Assembly (NCBI GenBank): GCA_029339195.1
Contig: JAPTJF010000004.1
Span: 186,001 to 250,000, forward strand
Origin: Micractinium sp. NFX-FRZ
Lineage: Eukaryota; Chlorophyta; Trebouxiophyceae; Chlorellales; Chlorellaceae
Direction: 5' to 3'
DNA: 64,000 nt
The notes under the pieces are model-generated. The model made no database searches. It was not told the origin of the DNA and saw nothing but the letters and a program-made list of their open reading frames with translations. This document shows positions 34,363 to 44,400 of the stretch, piece by piece; position 1 is the stretch's first letter, and every line of letters starts with the position of its first letter. Both the position numbers and the translations under genes were made by a program.

Positions 34363-35845
34363 GGGCAGAAGCGCTTGCTCTTGAGAGCTGTCAAAAACAC
34401 AGCCAGCCTTCCATGGCATACTATTTTGTGGCTGCACCATGCTACCTCCTATTTGTGATTCTTCCGCTGCCAGCAATGCTGGCAGTGCTACCCCCTGCTC
34501 ATGCACTATCACCCCCTGCTATTGCATCGCCCCGGACGACACCACTCCTGCGCACTCATACCTAATGCTCCATCGTGTATTACTGGTTGGAATGGCTGTA
34601 CATATCTTTATCGGCAGGGGACTACCTGCTGGACTGATCTTCTTCTACGATCACAAAGACTGACAGCCCAGGGGGAAGCGTGACATGACAGCAGCTGGGC
34701 AGTATCTGAGCAGGAGGGCGCCTGATGCCAGCACTGCCTGTGCAGGGCTCGCGGCGCCTGCCCAGCGGGCCCAGAGTCGCGGTTTCACAGGCTATTCAAG
34801 CTTCACAGTGGTTGTGCGGCTGATGGACACGCACACGCTGTCGGAGCACGGTGCCCAGGCTGCTGCTATGAAAGCACAGGCATCAACATCTGTATGCACC
34901 GTTCGTACCTCCCTTGCCTGGCGGCGCTGCTGGGCTTACTGTTCAGTAAGGCCAGCAGCAAAGCCAGGCAAGGGAGGTACGAATGGTGCATACAGTCTGT
35001 CAGCAAGTACGTCTGGCAGCGCAGCCAGGCAAGGGAGGTACGAATGGTGCATACAGAGGGAGTGCGAATGAAATGGTGTGTGGTAGAGCAGATGAATAGT
35101 GAGGGGGACGAGGAGAGAAGCAGAAGCAAATCGGGAGGACAAATGCAGGCTGACGGCAGGAGTGACAAGCACGTTTCCCACCCTTGCTGCCCGCCAACAC
35201 CGCTGGGGCGGGGTGGGGTCGCTGCCAGGCGCAGCGGGAATGCCCGCAGCTTCCTCTGCTGTTGCACGTGGACGCAGGCTGTGTGTAAGCTCATGTGTCT
35301 GGAGAATCAGAGCCCTAAGCTCCTCAAGAATGGCGTCCTCCTTGCTGGGATGCTGACCCATGCCAATGCAAGCATGTAGCTGCCCGTGACGGCAGCCCAG
35401 GCGGTCCGGCGGTGTGTCGGAGCGGCCAAGCGACGGGCGGAGCAGGCGGCGGGGTGCCTCGGCCGGACTCGGCCAAGCTGCACGCGACGGGCGGAGTGCA
35501 GCCGGCGGGTGCACTGCCGGGGACTAAGTGGCCTGGCCGGGAGTTGGCTGGGTCCTCAGGAGTGCGAAGAGGCTGCGGAAGAGGTGCAAGCTCTGTTGGC
35601 GCCGCGGGTGTGCGCTATAGCGCGCTATAAGAGCAGCCATATAAAGCACAGATTGCCCAGAGGGCAGGAAGCCAAGAGGGCCCCAGAGCAGTAGCAAGGC
35701 ACGCAGCGTGCAAACCGTCCCCTCCGCTTTCGCTGCACATCTCGCACTGCTTGGTGCATTCCGTCCTGCTTTCGGACCACCTCTCCGCCTTCGATCTTGC
35801 TATCAGCTGGCTTCCGAGAACCGTGTGAACACCACTCGCCACACC
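34363..35845. other. Intergenic 1.5 kb with hairpin repeat
   Basis: No gene recognised. The stretch includes the 3' flank of the second subtilisin, a hairpin repeat at 34890-35056 and, near 35638-35647, a catataaag string about 200 bp before the next start codon that could be a TATA element. Confidence 0.5.
34890..35056. repeat. Inverted repeat hairpin plus a third direct copy
   Basis: The left arm (34890-34921) is the reverse complement of 34964-34995 apart from one base or so. The centre (cttactg/cagtaag and gctgc/gcagc) also pairs, making a hairpin of roughly 106 bp. A further copy of the right arm lies at 35025-35056. Its form is MITE-like, but no target-site duplication was established. 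Confidence 0.8.
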
Positions 35846-38009
35846 ATGATGGCGACACAGCTTGCGAGCGTCTCTTCCCCCTGCTGCTTCCAGCAGCAGC
35901 GCAGCAGCCGTGTGCCGGGCCGGCGCGCGATGGTGGTGCGGGCAGCCAAGGCGTCGGCGGGGTGAGACCGCCGCCGCTGCCTCTGCCGCCCGCCGTTGAG
36001 CGCGCGCGCCTGCAAGCACGACTGGAGTCTGCCTTGACACTGTCACGCTGATGACGCGTGCATTACATTATTGTACTCCCATGGGCCTTCTGCAGAAGCG
36101 GGAAGAAGCGGCTGGACTCTACAGGCTACATTGTGGACAACAGGTGCCCAGGTGGCGGTGCCGCCCAGTGGGCTTACGGGGAGGGGCTGCTGCCGCTGCT
36201 GGATCCGCACACCGCAATGCCACATGTTCAAGTTCGCCCCGGTCTTGATGGGCTACCTGGAGGCGAAATGCCAGGGGAAGGCGTTCTCCAAGCCCGTTGT
36301 CGCAGTGGCACTGGCCAGCCACACCCCAGCAGCCGCCTGGGCGAGAAGTTCTCGAGAAGTTCTCGCCCAGGCGGCTGCTGGGGTGTGGCTGGCCAGTGAC
36401 ACTGCGACGACGGGCTTGGAGAATGCCTTCCCTTTGGAGGGCAGGAGCTGGGTGAGGGTCTTGTGCGGTGAACCACTTGGTGACGCCCGCTGCGTCTGCA
36501 AAGCATGCATGCAGGGGGTTTGCCGGTCAATGGGCGTTGCTGATAGGCAGACTCGTGGGAAGGCAAGGCGGGAGCGGGATGCCGTTTATGGGAGAGGACC
36601 GTCATGGGGACGCGAGACCCGCAGAGGCATGTGCATGCCAGGGGTCTGGATGCAAGCGTGCCCAACCCACCCACCCGCCATCAGCGAGGGCACAAAATAC
36701 TTCAGGAAGACAATCCAGCCCCCTTGGCAGCCCTCAAGAGCCGCCCCTGGCAGCTGACACTCGTGCACCCACAGCAGCCCGCTGCCTGCGGAAATCAGGA
36801 CCAGCAGTGCCGACAGCGCCACAGCCAGGCACTGCAGGGCTGGATTAGGGTGCCCTGCGGTGCCAGGCTGGTGGTGCTGTCGGCACTGCTGGTCTGGATT
36901 TCCGCAGGCAGCGGGCTGCTGTGGGTGCACGAGTGTCAGCTGCCAGGGGCGGCTCTTGAGGGCTGCCAAGAGGGCTGGATCGTCTTCCTGAAGTATTCTG
37001 TGCCCTCGCTCTGGTGGGTGGGTGGGTGGGTTGGGCACGTTTTGCATCCAGGCCTCCGGAAGTGCCCCCGGCATGCACATGCCTCTGCGGGTCTCGCGTC
37101 CCCATGGCGGTCCTCTCCTATACACGGCAAGCAGTGCCGACAGCGCCACCAGCCAGGCAGCGCGGTTCGGCTGCGGAGGCGGCTCCATCAGCACACTGTG
37201 CCAGCCCAGCAGCAGCAGGAAGCTCGCCGTGGCTGCTATGTCTGCAGCGCCTTGGCCCCCCACGCAGCCACATCGCAGCTTGTCGACAGCTTTGCCCACC
37301 AGAAACGCCGCACGAGCACACCCGCGCAGCGCTCGCCTGCCCACCCCTGCCCTCACCCGCCCGCCCCCCCGCCCCTTTACCCCTTGCGTGTCCCACCCGC
37401 CCGCCCGCCTGCAGCAACAGCGGCAACATCTTTGCCCGCGAAATCACCAAGCCCTATGTGTCCAGCCCCCGGGCTGACCGTGCTGCCAAGCAGGGGCTTG
37501 GGGGCACCCAGGGGCTGCTGGTGCTGGCGGGACTGATAGGCGTCGTGGCCGTTGCCACCCTGGCGGTGGGCAACACGGGAGACAGCCTGCAGGCAAGTGC
37601 TTGCACTGCTTCCTAGAAGGCTGCTGGGTGGAGCTGGCTGCGCATGTTGAGGTGGAGGGGCGGGGGCCACCCTGGGGGTCGACCACCACAGGAGGCAGCC
37701 CGCAGGCGGTGCCTGATTCGGGGAAGTGGAGGGGCGGAGGGCGAGATGCGTGCCTGTTGGCCAAGCTGTGTGTGTGTGTGTGTGAGGCCTCCTGGCTTCC
37801 TGCGGGGTGCACAGGTTGAGCTGTGCATGGGGTCAGCTGCTCGCCCCGCCTGATGCCGTGTGCCGCCTGCCGGCAACCCTCACACTCTGCCCTGGTGCCG
37901 CCCCCACATGCTCTGTTACCTGTTGACCCCCCCGCAGGAAGTGGCTGCCACCGCCGACTCTCTGGACAGCCTGAGCGCCATTGCCAGCCGCCTGGCTGCC
38001 TCGCTGTGA
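35846..38009 (+). CDS. Putative plastid-targeted single-span membrane protein, function unknown
   Basis: Four exons (35846-35961, 36096-36143, 37415-37592, 37938-38009) give 137 aa. The first ~38 residues (MMATQLASVSSPCCFQQQRS, then RVPGRRAMVVRAAKASA) have the composition and VRA cleavage context of a chloroplast transit peptide. The mature part contains LDSTGYIVDNSNSGNIFARE, then a clear transmembrane helix (GLLVLAGLIGVVAVATLAVG) and a short tail SLDSLSAIASRLAASL. I do not recognise the family; thylakoid or envelope location is inference. The last intron needs a GC donor (CAG|GCAAGT). If it is not spliced, the protein ends eight codons later at about 37616. Intron 2 (36144-37414) is unusually long and contains two large hairpins. 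Confidence 0.7.
36274..36432. repeat. Near-perfect 158-bp palindrome in an intron
   Basis: The arms of about 73 bp fold back around a centre near 36353 (gagaagttctcgagaagttc). The left arm starts ggggaaggcgttctccaagc and the right arm ends gcttggagaatgccttccc. Only a few mismatches are visible. Confidence 0.9.
36585..37122. repeat. ~530-bp fold-back inverted repeat in the same intron
   Basis: Left arm about 36588-36842, right arm about 36848-37120, with a loop of ten or so bases (tggattaggg). Pairing runs from gggagaggacc / ggtcctctcc at the outer ends through gcctgcggaaatc / gatttccgcaggc to the inner ends. The arms carry some mismatches and small indels. Confidence 0.9.
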
Positions 38010-38686
38010 GGCGCACGCTTTGCGCGCTGCGTGCGCTGTGTGCCAGCGGCTGTGCCTCAGAGGCCTCTACAACACAGCCGCCACTCACCGCCATCTCCCG
38101 GCTTGGCTGCGGCGTTTTGCAAGCTGCCCCAGCGGCGCTGGCCGCGGCACGCGCCTGGGTTCGGTGCACGCTGCGCCTGCCGGCACACGTGTCCTACCTG
38201 CGCTGGATGAGCCCGAGAAGAAAACCTCCACAACAACACATTTTTGGACCTGCAGCACTGGCGGATGTTGTATTTTGGGCACCCTGTGTTTTTCGGCCCG
38301 CTTCAATTATGAGACACGGCCCTACACCAGACCTGCCATTTTTTTCCAGCCCCCAGTTTTGCCGACCTGCGCTCCCCCCACCCACAGCCGCTGCTGGGGG
38401 ATGGGGATGTGTTGTTTAACAGCTTCGAACTCGATCCCATCACAGTCCTCAGGCAGCGGCGGGGCGCAACAGGCAGAAGCGGTGCATGGCTCTGAATGTC
38501 AGCTGAGCAGGCTGGATGGCAGGGGGAGTGTAGTCCTGTTTGTCTTTTACCAAGGGCTGGTCACAACAACAACACATTCTATCAGCATGCATGCAAACAA
38601 CATTAAGTGCAGCGCCGTGCAGGTGAGTGGTGAGTAGAGATCGCGCTTGCGAGGAACCGAGAGCAGCAGCAGCAATCATCAAGGGT
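38010..38686. other. Convergent intergenic region
   Basis: 3' flanks of the putative plastid protein gene (+) and ankyrin copy 2 (-). No gene recognised. The right end merges into the segmental duplication. Confidence 0.5.
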
Positions 38687-39264
38687 TCAGCTGGCCACCG
38701 CCGCCGCCGCCCGCTCAACGCCGCCGCACTCTGCCCACCCGGCCAGCCAGGCGGCGGCGGCCTCCCAGGGTGCCTGCGCCCAGGCCGACAGAGGGTAGGC
38801 TGCCAGCTGCAGTATGTCATCCAGCACGTCACCCGGCAGCTGACCCAGCGCACACAGCGTGGCGCGCTTGCGAGGGGAGCTGCAACAGCTTGTGCTGCCG
38901 CCTCCGCTGGAGTTGCCGCGGTGCGCCGCCAGCAGCAGTGTGCGTGCTGCCTGTTGCATGGCGGGCGGGAAGCGGCGGTGAGCAGCATGCGACCAGGCCG
39001 GCTGGGTGGCTGCCAGCCAGAGGTACCTGCAGGTGCAAGTAGTGGAGGGTGGGGGGACACAAGGGATGTGTGTGAATGAGGAGCAGCGGCTCCTGGCAAG
39101 GATGCTTTCCCAGCAGACAGGCGTGGTGGGTGTGGGACACAAGGGAGGAAATTGCATGGAGCAGCATCAACTGGCAGGCAAGAAGGTTTCCGGAAGCAGA
39201 CAGGTGTGGTGGGATGCTTGAGCGTGGAGGTTGTGGGCCAGAGCAGTCAAGCTGGCAAGCGCTG

Positions 39265-39298
<34 letters not shown>

Positions 39299-41082
39299 TG
39301 TCCCCACGCATGATGCCATGCGAAGTGTACCAGCAGCCTGAAGCACGTGTGCACCCCGCACCTGCCGCTGCCTGCCACTTGCAGGCGGGGGTCTTCCAGT
39401 GCGGGGTCAAAGGCGGGCACGCGCCGTGCCCGCTCCTCTCCCCCCGCCTCCACCTGTCGCACCACCACGCTGCTGTACACGGCGGGCCGGTAGCCTGCCG
39501 CCGCCAGGGCCTCTGCCATTGCCAGGCTTTGAGGTTGCATCGGGTCATGGCCCTGCAGGCGCAAGACAGGGGCAGAAGGAGGGAGGAAGCGTGGGGCGCT
39601 CACTGTAAAGCAGGTGGACGAGATGCGGGGGGAAGAGAGGCGGGGTGGGAGTGCCTGCACGGCGCATGGCGCTTGGCTGCCAGCAGCAGTGCACGTTGTT
39701 GATGTGAGCGAATACAAATAAACAGCGGCAGCGGCAGCCCAGCTCCGCACAGCGTAGGCCCTGCAAAGACGGCTCACCTGCCGCGCGTGGGCCAGCAGCA
39801 GCGTGTGCAGCGGGCATGTGTAGGGCTGCTGTGCCCGCCCGTGACCCGACTCATCATCCACATCTCCGTCGTCGGCGGCGCGGGGCACAACCAGCACGGT
39901 GCCTGGGCGCAAGGCCTCCGCTGGTGGCACCCCAAACCGCAGCACCTGACCCAGCGCCTCGGGGCAGCCGCCAGCCACAGCCGCCCGCACCACCGCCGGC
40001 GTGACCGGCACACCGGCCTCCAGCAACGCCGAAAGCAGAGGCAACTGCACCTCTGCTGCCGCCCCCTCCAGCCTGGCTGCCAGCTTCCTGGCGAGGTGTG
40101 GAGCCAGAAGGCTGGCGTCCGGTGTGCCTGCCCCCTGCCCTGCCGCCGCTGCCTCTGCCGGCTGCTCCACTGCCGCTGCTGCTGCTGCCGTGCCAGCTGT
40201 CGCCACCTGGGCGCCTGCCGACAGCTTCACCATGGTGTGCAGCACAGCGCTTTGCTGTGCGCTGCGGCACGCCGTTCCCACCGCCTCCCCCGCAAGCGCT
40301 CGATACTCGGCTGGGAGGCGGCCGGGGGGCAGGAGGCGGGCAAAGTGGGCAAACGCTGGGCCGTCGTCTGCCTGAGCCGCCAGCAGCACCAGGGTGCTTG
40401 CCAGTGCAAAGCTGGGGCGCCAGCCGTGCTGCTGCGAGCGTTGTAGTACCGCTGCCAGCAGCAGGCGCTCAAGGGGCGGGCTGGTGAGGCCCAGCAGCCA
40501 GCGGTGGGGCGGGTCGTGCCAGAGGGAGGTGGGCGGGCAGGCGGTGAGGGCGGCGATGATGTCGGCGCCAGCGGCCAGCAGCAGCCGACACATCTCCACC
40601 GCAACCGCCTCCTTCTCCGCCTGCTGCTCGGCGCTGCCGCCCCAGCCGGCGCCATCGCCCGACAGCGCGGCTGCCACCAGCGGGTGCCACACCGGGCGTC
40701 CGCACGGGTTGTGCGGGTTGGGGTCGGCGCCGGCTGCTAGCAGCGCTGCCAGCGTGCGGTGGTGGCCCAGGGCTGCAGCCAGGGACAGGCTGCAGGTGCC
40801 GAGGGGGTGCATCAGCGCCGTGACTTGCTCATCCGTCAACAGGTGCACCAGGGGCGCCAGCTGCCGCCGCTGGTGCGGCGAGGACAGGCGCACGACTTGG
40901 GATGCCGCCGACAGCGGGGCCCCGGCCGCCAGGGCCAGTGGCACGGCCGCAGGTAGGTTGGCTAGTGCAATGGCGTGGAACAACGGGAGCGGGGGCTTGC
41001 AGTCTCCGGAGGTGTCGAGACGCTGCACCAGGGCGACGGCCTGCACGTCGCCAGACAGCACCGCCTCCATTGCGCTGAGCAT
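38687..41082 (-). CDS. Ankyrin-repeat protein with F-box-like C-terminus (copy 2)
   Basis: Three exons (41082-39778, 39552-39362, 39026-38687) give 611 aa. Exon 2 is exactly as long as in copy 1 (191 nt), and splice phases are identical. The start MLSAMEAVLSGDVQAVALVQ and most of the sequence match copy 1. Differences include deletion of part of the acidic/Ala-rich linker (around residue 310) and a longer, divergent C-terminus after WEAAAAWLAG (WAECGGVERAAAAVAS), caused by loss of the stop used in copy 1. The F-box-like LPGDVLDDILQLAA is kept. Both copies are intact, so neither looks like a pseudogene. Function is unknown; a protein-binding or adaptor role is inferred from the repeats. Confidence 0.85.
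39264..39296. repeat. CAG run in intron 2 of ankyrin copy 2
   Basis: About ten CAG units on the + strand, intronic for the gene on the - strand. The matching place in copy 1 (around 6100) has a shorter, interrupted CTG/CGG run. Confidence 0.9.
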
Positions 41083-41435
41083 GTCGCAGCACACAGCTGC
41101 GTGAGAGGGAATGGAAGCAGCGAATTTGAGGTTTCGGGGAACGCGGTGCCCCTCGTGCGGTGGCAGAGGCCAGCAGGCGCAGCGCCCACGGCAGGCGATC
41201 ATGACAATTGTTGCCCATTCCGGTTGAACCTTGCAGCTCTGCACCTCTGTTTCACTATCAAACAATCTTTGCCTGTCAATCCTTGAACGCCAGCTTACTA
41301 ACAGAATGCATCAACATTGTTTGCGGGTCGGCAGAAGCAGGCAGGCCAGGCCAGAACCGCAACAACGGCCCGCAAAACAACTCTGTTGTAGCCATCTATA
41401 ATGTTGTACATGCACTCCACTGCCTTCCAGCCGCC
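41083..41435. other. Short intergenic region upstream of ankyrin copy 2
   Basis: Holds the ankyrin copy-2 promoter side and the 3' flank of the sugar kinase; both genes are on the - strand. Similarity to copy 1 ends near 41165. Nothing else was recognised. Confidence 0.5.
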
Positions 41436-44400
41436 TCAAATGTCACAGTTGCCGCCGCCAAAGAGGCAGCCCCCCGCCCGCTCGTGCCGCAGGAATGCCT
41501 TGTGGTATGCCTCGGCCGTCTCGTGCGCCGGCTGCAGCCCCCGCGGCTCTGCAGGCACGCCCACAGGGCCACAGGTCACGTGGAAGTGGTGGATTCACGA
41601 GACTTCAAAGAACAGGACAGCATTCTGGCAGGGGAGCCAGGTGTGGCTGACGTGCAGGCCGCCATCGCAGCAGCAGCCCCCCACGCCCGCCCTGGCTTTG
41701 CCAGAAAGATGCACGCATTCCTCTCTCTCACCCACCATGAGCACCCTCTCAGAGCCCCGCCGTCCCAGTACCCAGCACGCAGCGCCCAGCAATGCTTCAC
41801 CCGTCAAATCCTGCCGGCCCAGGATCCAGTACCGAGCACTGCTTTGCCCAGCAAGTCCTGCCAGCCTGGTGCCCAGTACCCCGTATCCAGTACCCAGCAC
41901 CCGGTACCGGATACTTCACCCCCGCTCACCCATGGGCGGCGGGTTGCGCACCACATAGTCTGCCACCGGGGTGCCGCTGTACACTGCCGCTGCCTGCAGC
42001 GCCGCACCCAGCGCCGCCGCCTCTGGCTCGGCTGGGAAGCGCAGGGGCAACTGGAAGGCGTCCGCCACGACGCGCCGCCAAAGCATGTTCTTGCTGCCGC
42101 CGCCCACCAGCCGCAGCTCGCTGCAGGCGTCAGGAACCGTGCGCAGGAGAGGGGAGGGGAGGGCCAGTGCCAACTTTCACCGGCACGTTCAAGGAGAGGG
42201 AAGTGCCGACAACCTCAGCGCTCTCATGTCGTGTACATCTCTGCCTTGCTCGACTTTGGTTGCAGGCAGTGCAGTGGGCGGGGAAGCAGGAGGGCATTGC
42301 CAATAGTGTCCTCAGCACTCCCTCCAGGCCTGCTTGCTGGGCAGGCGGCAAGTCAGCGGCCCTGCCCGGCCCTCAAGTGGGCGCCAACCAACACATGGCA
42401 GCAGCAGGGGGCAGCCTCACAGAGCAGCAGCATCATGCCGTCTGCCAGCACCAGCCAGCCAGCGGGCCCCCGCCTGCCTCACTCACGTGGCTGCCAGCCC
42501 AAAGTCCTGCATACGCCTCATGCCCCCCAGCAGGCCAAACGTGGCCCCCTCCATGGCGGCACGGAAGAGGAGGCCCGGGCGGAAGAGCCCCGGGCGCAGG
42601 CCTGGCAGGGAGAGCAGGGGCGGGGGGAGGGGTGCATGAAGCACGGGTGGTGAAGCGGCGACGGGGAGGGGTGGTGCAGCATCAGGCGGAAGCGCCCTGG
42701 GCGCAGGCGTGAGAGGGAGAGCAGGGGCGGGGGGAGGGGTGCATGGTACACAGGGTGGTGTGACCAGCAACAGAGGTGTGCCCCATGTCAGCAACCCTGG
42801 GTGCACGGAGCACACCCGCCCTTCACAGCACTACGGCAGCGAGGCAGCGCCAGGAGCAGCGGTGCAACTGTAGTGGGCGACACCCCCGCCCCGCAGGCAC
42901 CCACCCAGTATGGTGCCGGTGGCTTGCGGCCAGTTGGGCGTGCGCTCCCCCGCCAGGTAGGGCAGCAGGGAGACGCCCGAGCAGCCGCACGACTCCTGGG
43001 CTGCCAGGGCGGTGATCTCCTCGTGGCCCAGGCCAAAGGCATGCCGGATCTGCAGGGGGAGGACGGGCAGCAGCTGTGGCGGCGGCCGTGGCGGCACTCG
43101 AGGTGACAGCTGGCCACAGCAACAGTGCACCTGTGAATAGAGAAGTTTGGAAAGCAGGTGCTGCCTGCGCCGCGCAACAACTCGGCCCGTGACAGCATGG
43201 CAGCTGCAGGCAGGGCCCGCCAGCGGGGCGCCAGCACGTGCGCTCGTTGCAGCCAGGAACTCGCCTCTTCGGTCACCCCAGTGCAGTTCAGCGTGCACAG
43301 CAGCGGCAGCCAGTCTGCACAGCAGGAGAAAGGGGAAGAAGCGGTGGTGGTGAGTGCAACGTGGCAAACCAACAGACTCCCTCCATCTCAGCCGCGTCAC
43401 CGCCATGCCATGCAACACCATCTGCCCCTCTTCACAACCCCTCCTTCAAAACTCCCCCAAAACACTTGCTTCCAGCGGCGTCGCAGAAGGGGTTGATGGT
43501 CCCAGTTGGGTCGAGCACGGGCTTGCTGGAGGGGCCAAACAGCGTGCCTACAGCAGGCGCGGAGAGGTGCATGGCACGCTGGCCGGGGGGTGTGAGCCTG
43601 CGGGCCTGCCAGTCCCCTGTGCTGAGCTGGCTGCAGGTGGGGGCCTGGCGTGGTTGGCAGGCGTAAGGCACACAGGCAGTGCCCTGCAGTGTGGCTGCCC
43701 CATGCCCAACCCTGCAATTTTGGACCGGGATGCACACTTTGAGCGAACCGCCCTCCCTCTCGACCAGCCCTGCACAACAGGTGCCTGCCCACCCATGCCC
43801 CCACCGCGGCTGGCTGCACACACCTGAAGTGCCCAGGCTCAGCACCCAGGTGCCCTCCTCCACGGCTCCTGCACCCAGCGCTGCCATCGCGTTGTCGCCT
43901 CCCCCCGGTGCCACCTGCACCCCCGCCGGCAGCCGCAGCTCTTTTGCCAGCTCGGGGCGCAGCGTGCCCACCACCTGCACAGCAGGGCCAGCAGGCGCAG
44001 TGTTGGGCGGAGAGGCCAGAAGCAAGGAGCCTTGCCCACCTCTTGAGCAAGCGAACGTATTGCGGACACAGCTGAGCGAAAAGATTGGAGCCAGAATCCT
44101 TGTGTCTGTCTGCTCACACATTCCCAATGAACCTGCCCGGTCGTCTCCCTGACCCCAGCTCCCCACCCGCCCTCGTACTGGGGTCACCCAGCTGCCATGC
44201 CTCCCCCATTCCTCTCCCCTCATCGCACCTCGTTTGCTCCAATCAGCTCTGGCAGGCAGGCCGCCATGCGCTCCCCGCCCACATCCGCCATCCGTTTGGG
44301 GTCCCAAGCCCGCGCCGCCGTGTCCAGGAAGCCGGTCCCGCTGGCATCCGACGCCTGGGCGGCAGGCAGGCGGGCAGGCAGGGGTGGGAGGAGCCAGGGG

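Larger units (their letters stand above)
38670..41165 (-). repeat. Segmental duplication, copy 2 (inverted)
   Basis: Reverse-complement counterpart of 4195-6650, including gene, introns and about 80 bp of 5' flank. A CAG run in its second intron is longer than the corresponding interrupted run of copy 1. Confidence 0.85.

Noticed and set aside
34870..35380. Repeated peptide HSYLPCLA in frames on both strands
   Set aside because: It is the translation of the hairpin repeat arms, not a protein.
36586..37536. Long frames on both strands over the large intron of the plastid-protein gene
   Set aside because: The two strands encode near-identical peptides because the region is an inverted repeat; no protein family is matched and it lies inside an intron.
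39083..41265. Open frame upstream of the ankyrin copy-2 start, extending it to 41265
   Set aside because: The frame is open but the extension is not matched well by copy 1, and both copies share a start at MLSAM. The upstream part is treated as 5' UTR.
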